Source: Paenibacillus albus (GTDB lineage Bacteria > Bacillota > Bacilli > Paenibacillales > Paenibacillaceae). Taken from it: 64,000 nucleotides of DNA. The stretch covers positions 5,876,001-5,940,000 of the forward strand of contig NZ_CP034437.1 of the NCBI RefSeq assembly GCF_003952225.1. The letters run 5' to 3'. This document shows, piece by piece, positions 52,858 to 61,300 of this stretch. The notes beneath the pieces are model-generated. The model made no database searches, was not told the origin of the DNA, and saw only the letters and a list, made by a program, of their open reading frames with translations. Position 1 is the stretch's first letter. Every line of letters begins with the position of its first letter. The translations under genes were made by a program, and so were the position numbers.

Positions 52858-53718
52858 TTAAATTTGCAAACCATCGTACGCAACCTGAACATTGAAGCCG
52901 CTCTGATCGAATACCGATTGCATGTCATCATGGAGCAAATGATGCTTGTGATTAATATGCGTCGCATAAATGGGCGTTTGTCCGTCAATAAGTCCGATGG
53001 CTTGCATGCGTTCTAGCATCAATAGAAAATTCGGAATATCGAGATGGCCCTCCACGTGTAACCCGCGGTCCTGCCTGCCTCCAAACGTACACTCCATAAT
53101 GAGCACGTCGAGCTTCTTCCCCTCCAAATATGCCCATGTTTCCTCGCTGTACCAACCGGTATCGCATGCATACAGCATCGTTTGTCCGTTCTGCACAACA
53201 ATCAGATAATTGCTGGCCAGCTCGCCTTCGCCAAATGCCCGATGGCTTCCTTTGACCGGTGTCACGAGCAGTTCCCCCATCGCATACGTTTCGTAATATT
53301 CAAGTGGAACTAACCTGTATCTGCTCTTTAATTCCGATCTTTGTTCCTCAGTGAGATGTGTGGAGTAGCCTTCCAATAATCGTTCTGCCCATGAGAGCGC
53401 AGGCTTGCTCAAATAGATGTTCAACGGCCTCGGGTGTGGGTCAACCGCGCAATCCTTGACCATAATTTCAGCAAGATCGAAATGGTCTTCATGCGTATGT
53501 GTAATGAGTAAATGCTCCAATTCAAATACATCCAAACCTAGCGAATTCATCTGAGCAAAAATATCCGGGCTAAAATCAATCTGATGCTTCCCGTCAATGC
53601 GGAAGGAGGATCTTGTGCGAATATCTTTGCCTCTCCGCTTTCTTACTTCGTTGCAGTAGTCACAGCGGCAATAGTAACAGGGAAGTCCCTCGGCTGCTCC
53701 GGTACCCAGAAATATCAT
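52858..53718 (-). CDS. MBL-fold metallohydrolase, PhnP-like
   Basis: Metallo-beta-lactamase-fold phosphodiesterase-like enzyme, 286 aa. ATG at 53718 (MIFLGTGAAEG) with GGAGGG eight bases upstream. A Cys cluster near the N-terminus (Cys14, 17, 19, 22) matches the structural zinc site of PhnP, and HTHEDH at 74-79 is the catalytic metal motif. KGSHRAFGEGELASNYLI, MLYACDTGWYSEETW and ATHINHKH complete the set. PhnP hydrolyses cyclic ribose phosphate in the phosphonate pathway. No phn genes are nearby, so another cyclic phosphate or ester is possible. The last 27 codons recur as a fragment at 56241. Confidence 0.87.
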   Translation of the reverse strand: MIFLGTGAAEGLPCYYCRCDYCNEVRKRRGKDIRTRSSFRIDGKHQIDFSPDIFAQMNSLGLDVFELEHLLITHTHEDHFDLAEIMVKDCAVDPHPRPLNIYLSKPALSWAERLLEGYSTHLTEEQRSELKSRYRLVPLEYYETYAMGELLVTPVKGSHRAFGEGELASNYLIVVQNGQTMLYACDTGWYSEETWAYLEGKKLDVLIMECTFGGRQDRGLHVEGHLDIPNFLLMLERMQAIGLIDGQTPIYATHINHKHHLLHDDMQSVFDQSGFNVQVAYDGLQI

Positions 53719-53832
53719 AAGCAAGACCCTCCATCATTGTAATAGAGTGATATTACCACAAACTAGAATACTGTAGAAGATGCGCCCTTTACTCCGATAC
53801 TTCTGAGCGGATTTGTTGTAATATGAATCTAG

Positions 53833-53848
53833 AATTAACCGCTTACAT
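53833..53848 (-). promoter_or_regulatory. Candidate cre site just upstream of GH2 gene
   Basis: Minus-strand ATGTAAGCGGTTAATT matches WTGNAANCGNWNNCWW with one mismatch and sits directly before the ribosome site of the glycosidase gene. CcpA binding would act as a roadblock (inference). Confidence 0.4.
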
Positions 53849-53864
53849 TTCAAGGAGGATCGTT

Positions 53865-56177
53865 ATGAATCAAAGCATGACCTTAAACGGAAAGTGGAAA
53901 TTGTACTATGGCTTGGAAGAAGGTGAGATGCCCGCAGTACTGGCAGATGTCAAAGCACGCAACTGGCCAGCCGTAGAGGCATCCGTTCCTGGAAATGTGG
54001 AGCTCGACTTGGTTAGAGCCGGAGTTGAGAACGATCCGTACTTAGGACAGAATCTATATCATTTTAGCAAATATGAATATTATCAATGGTGGTTCGAAAG
54101 AGATTTTCAGATCTCCGAGGATCTCCAAGGAAAAAATATTGCAATTAAACTGCACGGACTGGATACATTCGGAACGATATGGATCAATGACACGCTAGTA
54201 GGAACGACGGATAACATGATGATCGAGCATGAGTGCGATATCACGCCCTATGTTCGCTTCGGTGAATCCAACCATATCGCCATCCGGATTGAATCGGCCA
54301 TGAATAAGATCAGAGACAAAGATTTTCCCGTGAACTTATGTATGTCCGAACGGCACGATGAATTGGTTTGGCTTCGTAAGCCACCACACTCCTTCGGCTG
54401 GGACATTGCTCCACGTTTGCTTTCTGCTGGAATTTGGAGAGATATCGAGATTATAGTCAACGAGAAAACTCGCCTGACAGAAGTGTATTACGCCACACAA
54501 CAGCTACAAGGGAACTCGGCTCAGATGGCTGTTCGTTATCGGTTTACGACCGACAAGACCTATCTCAATGATTTTTCAATCCGAATCAGAGGCGTATGCG
54601 GGGAGCATAGCTTTGAACACGAAGCGAATACGAAATTCGTATCAGATGGGTTTTCATTCGATGTACCGAACCCGAAGCTGTGGTGGCCCAAGGGATACGG
54701 GGATGCAAGCTTGTATGAGGTCACGTTTGTTTTGCTGTATAAAGGTCAGCCGGTGGATAGCAGAACAGAGAATATCGGGATCCGAATTCTCGAATTGAAG
54801 ACCGCATTCGAGCTGGGAGATGCCGGTGAGTTCCAAATCATAGCGAACGGTATTCCGATATTCGCCAAAGGCACGAACTGGGTACCGCTCGATGCTCTGC
54901 ACAGCCGGGACAAAGAACGGCTACCGCAAGCACATGATTTGCTCGAGGATCTGGGCTGCAACATCGTTCGGTGCTGGGGCGGCAATGTTTACGAGGATCA
55001 TGAATTTTTCGACTTATGCGATCGTAGAGGAATCATGGTATGGCAGGACTTTGCTATGGCTTGCGCGATCTATCCTCAGAGCGAAGAGTTTGCCGATATG
55101 ATCCGCAAGGAAGCGATAAGCATCGTCAAAAAAATGCGTAATCATCCTTCTATCCTACTTTGGGCAGGAGATAATGAGATTGACCAGTTGTACTATCATA
55201 AGGGCTATGTCCTTCCACATGCGCGTAATAACCGAATATCGAGAGAGGTGCTTCCGAACGTAGTGGGAAGCCATGATCCGTTCAGAACTTATCTCCATTC
55301 GTCACCTTATATTCCGGAGCATATCATAGGCGATTTGAATGTTCCGGAGCAGCATAACTGGGGACCTCGGGATTATTTCAAGGGGGACTTCTACAAACAT
55401 ACGACCGCACATTTTATTAGCGAAATTGGTTATCATGGATGTCCTGCCGTATCTTCAATCAAGAAGTTCATCTCTCCTGATCAATTGTGGCCTTATTCCA
55501 ATAACGATGAATGGGATACTCACAATACCGAGTATATCCCCTTCGAGAAACGTTACTATAATCGTAACGAGCTGATGGCAAGTCAAGTGGAAATTCTGTT
55601 CGGGCATGTTCCTGATACGCTTGAGGAATTTGCACTCGCATCCCAGATTTCCCAGGCCGAGGCCAAGAAGTTCTTCGTGGAGATGGTACGTCTTCGCAAG
55701 TGGCGCCGGACCGGGGTCATTTGGTGGAATGCCTTAGATTGCTGGCCTCAATTCTCCGATGCTGTAGTCGATTATTATTTCAACAAGAAGCTCGCTTACC
55801 ATTACCTTAAGAGAGTACAAGCTCCTGTTTGTCTGATGATGTCTGAAATCGAGAACTGGCATCATAAGGTTATTCTAGGCAATGATAGTCTTGAAACCGG
55901 ACTTGTCACCTATCATGTCGAGGATGGGGATACAGGCGAGATTCTGCTCCAAGGTCAAGTGATGATGAAAGCGAACGAGAATGTGGAAGTCGGGTCCATC
56001 AAAACCTTGGAAGGAAAGAAGAGACTCTATCTCCTTAAGTGGAATTTCAATACAACCGAAGGCGCCAACCACTACATTTCAGGACTGGTTCCGTTTGATA
56101 TCAATCAGTACAAAAATTGGCTTAAGACGATCGAAGCATTACCAGGAGCGTTCTCCAGTGATGAATGCTATCTCTGA
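53865..56177 (+). CDS. Glycoside hydrolase family 2, beta-mannosidase-like
   Basis: Cytoplasmic retaining glycosidase of 770 aa. ATG at 53865 (MNQSMTLNGKWKLYYG) with AGGAGG six bases upstream; an earlier in-frame ATG has none. The N-terminal sugar-binding domain has the mannosidase start (VPGNVELDLVRAG, LYHFSKYEYYQWWFERDF, LDTFGTIWINDTLVG). Then an Ig-like domain, and a TIM barrel with NIVRCWGGNVYEDHEFFDLCD, acid/base Glu438 in WAGDNEIDQ and nucleophile Glu520 in FISEIGYHGCP. The layout fits beta-mannosidase/exo-glucosaminidase branches and not beta-galactosidase. It is visibly more AT-rich than the genes in the first 50 kb. Confidence 0.88.
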   Translation: MNQSMTLNGKWKLYYGLEEGEMPAVLADVKARNWPAVEASVPGNVELDLVRAGVENDPYLGQNLYHFSKYEYYQWWFERDFQISEDLQGKNIAIKLHGLDTFGTIWINDTLVGTTDNMMIEHECDITPYVRFGESNHIAIRIESAMNKIRDKDFPVNLCMSERHDELVWLRKPPHSFGWDIAPRLLSAGIWRDIEIIVNEKTRLTEVYYATQQLQGNSAQMAVRYRFTTDKTYLNDFSIRIRGVCGEHSFEHEANTKFVSDGFSFDVPNPKLWWPKGYGDASLYEVTFVLLYKGQPVDSRTENIGIRILELKTAFELGDAGEFQIIANGIPIFAKGTNWVPLDALHSRDKERLPQAHDLLEDLGCNIVRCWGGNVYEDHEFFDLCDRRGIMVWQDFAMACAIYPQSEEFADMIRKEAISIVKKMRNHPSILLWAGDNEIDQLYYHKGYVLPHARNNRISREVLPNVVGSHDPFRTYLHSSPYIPEHIIGDLNVPEQHNWGPRDYFKGDFYKHTTAHFISEIGYHGCPAVSSIKKFISPDQLWPYSNNDEWDTHNTEYIPFEKRYYNRNELMASQVEILFGHVPDTLEEFALASQISQAEAKKFFVEMVRLRKWRRTGVIWWNALDCWPQFSDAVVDYYFNKKLAYHYLKRVQAPVCLMMSEIENWHHKVILGNDSLETGLVTYHVEDGDTGEILLQGQVMMKANENVEVGSIKTLEGKKRLYLLKWNFNTTEGANHYISGLVPFDINQYKNWLKTIEALPGAFSSDECYL

Positions 56178-56182
56178 AATAA

Positions 56183-56212
56183 TAAAGCACCCTGATTTTG
56201 GGTGCTTTTTTG
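56183..56212 (+). terminator. Terminator after GH2 gene
   Basis: AAAGCACCC, seven-base loop, GGGTGCTTTTTT. Confidence 0.9.
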
Positions 56213-56240
56213 CTTGCTTGCCTGACGCAAGCTCAAATCT

Positions 56241-56322
56241 CGTTAATTTGCATACCATCATATGCAACCTGAACATTGAAGTCGCTCTGATCGAATACCG
56301 ATTGCATGTCATCATGGAGTAA
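56241..56322 (-). pseudogene. 3' fragment of a second PhnP-like MBL gene
   Basis: The minus-strand translation LLHDDMQSVFDQSDFNVQVA continues YDGMQI, nearly the same as the C-terminus of the MBL protein ending at 52858 (there G for D and L for M). DNA similarity covers about 75-80 bases with few changes and ends abruptly just after the PhyH stop codon. No upstream part of such a gene remains. It is a relic of a duplication or deletion. Confidence 0.8.
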
Positions 56323-56332
56323 TCGAAACGGC

Positions 56333-57172
56333 TCAATTGGAACCAACAGCCTTGAAATGTCCGCGAGGCTTCTTTCCGCTCCAGCGTTCGTCGACCGTCT
56401 CTAGCGAGGATTGGTAACGAGTGTCAACGCTAAGTCGATACTGATTCGTCGTATTCTCTAGCGAACAATGCATGAGGAACATCCCGAATATGATAATATC
56501 ACCTGCTCTGAACTCGGTTGTCGCCCATTTGCCTCCATACTTGTTGGTGATGACCAGCGGATCATCCGTGTAGTGGCCGACCCCATCGTTGTCCGAATCT
56601 TTAGTCCCGTATGATTTCTTCAGATCATCGAATTTATGGGAATCCAGGCAGATGGCTAAGCCCCCCATGGCGTAGTCAACGTCTCCGATTGGTGACCATA
56701 CCGTATATAGGTTATGAGTTCCTCGGCCCATGTAGACAATATCGTAATGCGCGCCTGTGTAATCGCCCTTTCCGACAGCGCGAAGCCACTTATATTGATA
56801 CGTGAGGGATTTCTCTCCGAACAATTGATCAAAGAAGCTCATAATATGATCGCCGTTTAAGACATTCAGCAGCTCTGGCAGATCTTCATTCGTCCCGCCG
56901 AAGAACAACGTCTTCGTACCGTCAGCCATGACGCCATCTTCAAGCATCGTATCCCGGTTAAGCTTGCCCATATTCTGCATCTTCTCCAAGACGGCACGTC
57001 TTGCCTTCAAGACCTGCTCACGGTCATGAAACCCGCGCAGCAATAGATAGCCCTCTTCCTTAATTCGCTTATTCAGTGCTTCGAAGTCATGCAGAATATC
57101 ATTGGAATCCCGCAGCTCCGTGAGATGCTCTCCTCCAAGCTCCAGCTCGCGATTGCCCACCTTAACCATCAT
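56333..57172 (-). CDS. Phytanoyl-CoA dioxygenase (PhyH) family protein
   Basis: Fe(II)/2-oxoglutarate oxygenase of 279 aa. ATG at 57172 with GAGAGGGG eight bases upstream. His142 and Asp144 in GAHYDIVYMGRG, distal His235 in FLMHCSLENT and Arg246 near RLSVDTRYQ form the expected site; WSPIGDVDYAMGGLAICLDSHK is the core strand pair. It is more distant from the two other PhyH proteins here than they are from common PhyH enzymes. It is divergent from an AraC regulator gene with about 60 bases between, so the two probably form a regulator-target pair. Substrate unknown. Confidence 0.87.
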   Translation of the reverse strand: MMVKVGNRELELGGEHLTELRDSNDILHDFEALNKRIKEEGYLLLRGFHDREQVLKARRAVLEKMQNMGKLNRDTMLEDGVMADGTKTLFFGGTNEDLPELLNVLNGDHIMSFFDQLFGEKSLTYQYKWLRAVGKGDYTGAHYDIVYMGRGTHNLYTVWSPIGDVDYAMGGLAICLDSHKFDDLKKSYGTKDSDNDGVGHYTDDPLVITNKYGGKWATTEFRAGDIIIFGMFLMHCSLENTTNQYRLSVDTRYQSSLETVDERWSGKKPRGHFKAVGSN

Positions 57173-57232
57173 TTCGAATTTCCCCTCTCCCATTCTTTAA
57201 TGTAAGTGTAAGGGGGAAGCTCCTCTTTAACC

Positions 57233-58126
57233 ATGGAAAAAGATCATAATAACATGTATAATCGTACAAAAATCAAAGCACAACCGATCTTTCCTTCGAG
57301 AGGGGCTTCTTCTGAGATGTCTTATATCAATGTTCCCTATCAGCTAACCGAAACACAGTATCCGCCACCTTGTCAATTTAAGTCGATCTGGAAGGTTCAA
57401 GCCAATAGCAGCTATAAGGTTGCGCATCCTCAAGGATTATCGACACCTGGGCTATTCGTTACGTTAGAGGGAAAAGGTAAATTCGTTCAAGGAAACGAAG
57501 AGAAGATGCTTACAGCAGGGACCTTGCTTTTCGTGGAGGAGAAGCTGCCCTGCTCTTATGATTGCGCGGATGACAATTGGAAATTTTACTTCATTCATTT
57601 CGACCAGCTGCCTATGATCCGCCATCTAGGTCTCCCAGTCGGTGAGAGAATCACAACAGCCAAAATAAATGAGGCCGCTCGATTATGCGAACGCCTCATT
57701 GAGATTCTTATCATTCAAACCATTGGCTACGAATACGCTGCGAATCTCGTTCTCCAAGAGCTGCTGCTCCTATTCGCCGGAGATCGGATCGTGAAAGTCA
57801 GCAGCAATCTCGATTTGGGGGAGATCTTGCTTCAAATGCATCGCAACATCGCTCAGCCATTCCGAAGCGAAGATTTCATTCGACACAGCGGGTTATCTCG
57901 CACCGCGTTCTTCTCCCAATTTCGCGAGATGACGGGGAAATCACCTAACCAGTACATGCTAGAGCTCAAGCTCGCATCGGCTAAAGCTTCATTGGAATCA
58001 ACGAACACTTCCGTAAAAGACATTGCTGCTTCGCTCCACTTTTACGATGAGTTCCACTTTTCAAAATCTTTCAAGAAGCGTTACGGCATCTCACCCCGTA
58101 TGTACCGGAAGCTCGGCAACTCGTAG
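57233..58126 (+). CDS. AraC family transcriptional regulator
   Basis: One-component regulator of 297 aa: an N-terminal cupin-type sensor (about 40-140; VTLEGKGKFVQGNEEKMLTAGTLLFVEE, FYFIHFDQLP) and a C-terminal AraC DNA-binding domain (about 195-293; FRSEDFIRHSGLSRTAFFSQFREMTGKSPNQYM and VKDIAASLHFYDEFHFSKSFKKRYGISPRMYR). The start is uncertain: the ATG at 57233 has AAGGGGG rather far upstream, and the ATG at 57317 after GAGAGGGG is possible. It likely senses a small ligand, perhaps a sugar, and controls the divergent PhyH gene and possibly the GH2 gene nearby. Confidence 0.88.
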   Translation: MEKDHNNMYNRTKIKAQPIFPSRGASSEMSYINVPYQLTETQYPPPCQFKSIWKVQANSSYKVAHPQGLSTPGLFVTLEGKGKFVQGNEEKMLTAGTLLFVEEKLPCSYDCADDNWKFYFIHFDQLPMIRHLGLPVGERITTAKINEAARLCERLIEILIIQTIGYEYAANLVLQELLLLFAGDRIVKVSSNLDLGEILLQMHRNIAQPFRSEDFIRHSGLSRTAFFSQFREMTGKSPNQYMLELKLASAKASLESTNTSVKDIAASLHFYDEFHFSKSFKKRYGISPRMYRKLGNS

Positions 58127-58131
58127 TCATT

Positions 58132-58911
58132 TTACATCCATTCTTTAATCAGCCTGTTCTCTTCTTCGGTTAATGTACCTCGCTGAGTAGCTTGCAGATT
58201 CGTATGGACCCAGTCGGCTTTTCTCATGGAGACGATAACCCGGTCAACTACCTGCTGCTCGGACACCCATCTTAGCAGCAGATCCGCAGCTTGCTCCGAA
58301 TTGATTTCGTCAAGCTTCCAGCCTCGAACGAATGGCGATAATGCGACCGTTGTCAGTCCCATTTCCTTGGCGATGACGAACGTTTCCTTCGTCCTTTGAT
58401 GCGCAATATTGTAAGGAGCAAGGATATGCGTAACGGGATGATCAGCAGGAAGACGATTCAGATGCGCTGGCTCGGCCATGCCAAGCCCGACTGTTCCCAC
58501 TTTCCCTTGTTCCACCCATTGCTTCGCAAGCTCTATCTCCTGCAGAAGCTTATGTTCATCGTCATGCGTATGGATAACGAGAACATCAATGAAGTCGGTT
58601 TGCAGCTCACTTAGCATGACATCGATATGATGGGGCTCATAGCTGCTATAGCCGACTAGTTTATCGGATTGACCCGGCAAATTGAAGAAATTCCACGCCA
58701 TTATTTGTACTTCTTGCCGTCTACCTAAAGCACGCAGCACGTTCCCAAGCGCCACCCGTTCCTGATAATAGGTCGTATCAATTAGCTGAATCCCGTTATC
58801 TAGGCACTCTCTGACAATTGTGCACTGCTCCTCGAACGATGCGAGCGGGTCGTTGCCCAGCTCCTCAATGAATGTGTGTCCCCCGAGTCCAAGCTTGGAT
58901 AAATTCGGCAT
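58132..58911 (-). CDS. Aldo/keto reductase-like protein lacking the catalytic Lys
   Basis: AKR-fold protein of 259 aa. ATG at 58911 (MPNLSKLGLGG) with GGAGAG nine bases upstream. The barrel start LGLGGHTF, Asp and Tyr in QLIDTTYYQERVALGNVL and His in VLVIHTHDDEH are present. The strand that normally carries the active-site Lys reads VQIMAWNFFNLPG with no Lys. Reductase activity is therefore doubtful, and another chemistry or a sensory role is possible. It is the second gene of a two-gene unit whose leader is a SAM-I riboswitch. It ends five bases from the convergent AraC stop. Confidence 0.83.
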   Translation of the reverse strand: MPNLSKLGLGGHTFIEELGNDPLASFEEQCTIVRECLDNGIQLIDTTYYQERVALGNVLRALGRRQEVQIMAWNFFNLPGQSDKLVGYSSYEPHHIDVMLSELQTDFIDVLVIHTHDDEHKLLQEIELAKQWVEQGKVGTVGLGMAEPAHLNRLPADHPVTHILAPYNIAHQRTKETFVIAKEMGLTTVALSPFVRGWKLDEINSEQAADLLLRWVSEQQVVDRVIVSMRKADWVHTNLQATQRGTLTEEENRLIKEWM

Positions 58912-58932
58912 GCAACTCATCTCTCCTCTCGA

Positions 58933-59376
58933 TTAAAAAGAAACGTATTCCTGCGCATGATGAAATAAAAATGCTCGATCCCATTTTCCTGGCAGCTCTA
59001 TGTCATCTAAACCTAGGTTAATCTGTTCTACTATATTCATTAGTGCCGATTCCATTAATTCCACTCTTACTTGTCCCCATGCCTCTTGTTTTAATTGAGA
59101 GTAGCCGATGCAATCAACCAGGGACAAACCTTTTAAGCGTTGGAACAACGCTGCCCACATCGCCAAATCTCCCGCTAGGCTTCTTGTAGGAATCGCAAAT
59201 TCCTTGAAACCAACGACTCCGGTAGTAGTGGAAATCGCAATTAACCCGCAAACGTCTGCTTCTTCTCGAAGCTTCAGCTTCCGTCCAAACTCAGGATCAA
59301 ATCGATAGCATTCGATGCGGGTAATTCTGCAGCTCTGTAAATGAGCCGAGACTCTGTCAGGATTCATTATCGCCAT
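58933..59376 (-). CDS. Small protein under SAM riboswitch control, enolase-N-domain-like (147 aa)
   Basis: Function unknown. ATG at 59376 (MAIMNPDRVS) with AAGGAGG about 11 bases upstream. Residues about 17-95 (ITRIECYRFDPEFGRKLKLRE, CGLIAISTTTGVVGFKEFAIPT, MWAALFQRLKGLSLVD) have the order of elements found in the N-terminal capping domain of mandelate-racemase/enolase enzymes (variable tail, G-x-x-G strand, helices), but no catalytic barrel follows. The similarity is my own reading and moderate. It is transcribed from a strong promoter at 59642-59669 through a riboswitch and terminator, and is co-transcribed with the AKR-like gene 21 bases downstream. Confidence 0.72.
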   Translation of the reverse strand: MAIMNPDRVSAHLQSCRITRIECYRFDPEFGRKLKLREEADVCGLIAISTTTGVVGFKEFAIPTRSLAGDLAMWAALFQRLKGLSLVDCIGYSQLKQEAWGQVRVELMESALMNIVEQINLGLDDIELPGKWDRAFLFHHAQEYVSF

Positions 59377-59424
59377 ATTGTCCTGTTCCTCCTTATGTCG
59401 ATGTTCATTTCGCACGTGAAAAAC

Positions 59425-59460
59425 AAAAAATGACCTTCTCTGTAGTAAGAGAAAGGTCAT
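59425..59460 (-). terminator. Regulated terminator of the SAM-I riboswitch
   Basis: On the minus strand ATGACCTTTCTC, eight-base loop, GAGAAGGTCAT followed by six T, between the aptamer and the ribosome site of the 147-aa gene. It acts as the expression platform. Confidence 0.85.
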
Positions 59461-59486
59461 TAGCATTCATTCGAAGTCAGATCCTC

Positions 59487-59620
59487 ACTCTTATCTGCCA
59501 GATACGCTTTACAAAGCGTTTCCGCAAGAATTAGCACCGTGCATTCCTTTGATTAACAAAGGTTTGTCGGTTGCCGGGTTTCATCGGGCTAGTCCCTCCA
59601 CCTGCTCTTGATAAGAAAGT
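59487..59620 (-). ncRNA. SAM-I (S-box) riboswitch aptamer
   Basis: Read on the minus strand: TTCTTATCAAGAGCAGGTGG, then AGGGACTAGCCCGATGAAAC and CCGGCAACC, a variable hairpin (CCTTTGTTAATCAAAGG), then GGTGCTAATTCTTGC, another hairpin (CGCTTTGTAAAGCG) and CAGATAAGAG, which closes P1. All hallmark S-box elements are in order (kink-turn region, GATGAAA core, CTAATTC). It binds S-adenosylmethionine and should promote termination at 59425-59460 when SAM is plentiful, so the downstream pair is made when SAM is low. Confidence 0.95.
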
Positions 59621-59641
59621 TCCATCTATTCAATTAACTCA

Positions 59642-59669
59642 ATTCTACTATAAAGGGCTTTGATGTCAA
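59642..59669 (-). promoter_or_regulatory. Sigma-A promoter of the SAM riboswitch transcript
   Basis: TTGACA (59664-59669), 16-base spacer, TAGAAT (59642-59647) on the minus strand, about 20 bases before the aptamer. Confidence 0.75.
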
Positions 59670-59764
59670 GAGCTTCTAAGCACTCCGCTCCACATTCGCA
59701 CTTTATGGATAATTTTGAAAGTTCCTTGACACCCTATCCGTATATTGGGCCCGGAGGGATGCGA

Positions 59765-61300
59765 ATGGTTTTCTTTCAATCGAAGCAGAGTAGAAGCAAA
59801 TCGGCTCCCCCACTCGTCAAATCCAGCTCACACCCTTCACCTCTTGCGGCAACACTTGAAGCAAATATGCAGACTGTTCGCCAGCGTTTGTCCGATCCGT
59901 TAGATTTAAAGTTTCACGACCTACAACTCTCCGCGAATAGCGGTTGCTTGGCATACTTGGATACGCTCGTCGATACTGACATTATCCATGAGCAAATTCT
60001 TCTTCCGCTTGCTAAAGGGCTTGATTTGCCGATCCGGCAGCAGCTTACATCCACGGACGTACAGATTCGCCATGATATCGATAATGTCATTCAAGACTTG
60101 CTCAGCGGCTGCGCAGTTCTCTTCTTACGCGATCAAGACGAAGCCTACTCGGTCAATGTCCCGTCCCATCAACTTCGCTCCATCGAAGAGCCGAGCAACG
60201 AGAAAGTCATTCGAGGCACGCATGACGGGCTGATCGAAAGTCTGAGCGTGAACCTGCATTTAATTCGTAAACGCCTTGAGACCAGCCAATTGGTTATCAG
60301 ATCATTCGAGGTTGGCGATGAAGTGCAATCCAAGCTCGCCTTGCTGTACATGCAGGACATCGCCAATCCCGAAATGATTGCGAAAGCTACCCATCGCCTC
60401 TCATCTATACATGCCGATTTGTTTAAGTCGTCGGGTTACGTCGAGCAGCTCATCGAGGACAGCTGGTTATCGCCATTCCCGCAAATTTTAAGCACCGAGA
60501 GAGCAGATCGAATTGCCTATAATCTCATTGAGGGAAGGGCAGCTGTGATAACGGACGGAAGCCCTACCGCCCTCGTTTTCCCGGTGAACCTCTTCACGTT
60601 CTTCCAATCGCCGGACGACTATAACAGCCGCTGGCATATCGGATCATTCTACCGAATGCTCCGTATCTTGAGCTTCTTCATAGCTTCCATGCTCCCAGCC
60701 ATTTATATCGCGATCATCGCGTTTCATTTTGAGGTATTGCCCTTCAAGCTGGTGGTCGCTTTTAAGCAGTCCGTGGAATTGGTCCCGTTCCCTCCGTTAA
60801 TCGAAGCCATGTTAATGGAATTGACGATCGAGCTCATTCGTGAGGCTGGCATTCGGATGCCGACGTCCATCGGGCCAGTCATCGGCATCGTTGGAGGGAT
60901 TATCATCGGCCAAGCGGCAGTGGAAGCTAATCTGGTCTCCAATGTCATGGTCATCGTTGTCGCGGTCACTGCGACGGCTTCGTTCACCATCACGTCGAAC
61001 GAAATGGTGACTTCGCTCCGTCTGCTGCGTTTTCCCTTTATGTTTGCCGCCGCGAGCTTCGGATTCTTGGGCATCTCGATATGCCTGTCCGTGGTGCTGA
61101 TGCATCTATGCGCACTGGAATCGTTCGGCACGCCGTATTTGGCTCCATTGTCTACAGGCAAATGGTCGGACATGAGGGATGCCATCTTCCGCTTCCCGTT
61201 ATGGCTCCTGCAGCGCCGGCCCAGAGATCCTCTCCCCATCAAGACGAAACGATCTACATCTATGCGAGGATGGCTATCCGATGAACCAGACGATTACTAA
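59765..61300 (+). CDS. Spore germination receptor subunit A (GerA family), second operon
   Basis: Receptor subunit of 511 aa. ATG at 59765 (MVFFQSKQSR) with GGAGG seven bases upstream; longer readings run into the riboswitch promoter of the other strand. Soluble N-terminal part (SGCLAYLDTLVDTDIIHEQI, GAAVLF-like GCAVLFLRDQDEAY, GTHDGLIESLSVNLHLIRKRL). The membrane part has PFPPLIEAMLMELTIELIREAGIRMP and YLAPLSTGKWSDMRDAIFRFP. It is clearly paralogous to the protein at 51146 but diverged, so a different germinant range is likely. The upstream promoter is unclear; TGAAAG with 17 bases to CGTATAT near 59723-59752 is a poor sigma-G match. Confidence 0.93.
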   Translation: MVFFQSKQSRSKSAPPLVKSSSHPSPLAATLEANMQTVRQRLSDPLDLKFHDLQLSANSGCLAYLDTLVDTDIIHEQILLPLAKGLDLPIRQQLTSTDVQIRHDIDNVIQDLLSGCAVLFLRDQDEAYSVNVPSHQLRSIEEPSNEKVIRGTHDGLIESLSVNLHLIRKRLETSQLVIRSFEVGDEVQSKLALLYMQDIANPEMIAKATHRLSSIHADLFKSSGYVEQLIEDSWLSPFPQILSTERADRIAYNLIEGRAAVITDGSPTALVFPVNLFTFFQSPDDYNSRWHIGSFYRMLRILSFFIASMLPAIYIAIIAFHFEVLPFKLVVAFKQSVELVPFPPLIEAMLMELTIELIREAGIRMPTSIGPVIGIVGGIIIGQAAVEANLVSNVMVIVVAVTATASFTITSNEMVTSLRLLRFPFMFAAASFGFLGISICLSVVLMHLCALESFGTPYLAPLSTGKWSDMRDAIFRFPLWLLQRRPRDPLPIKTKRSTSMRGWLSDEPDDY

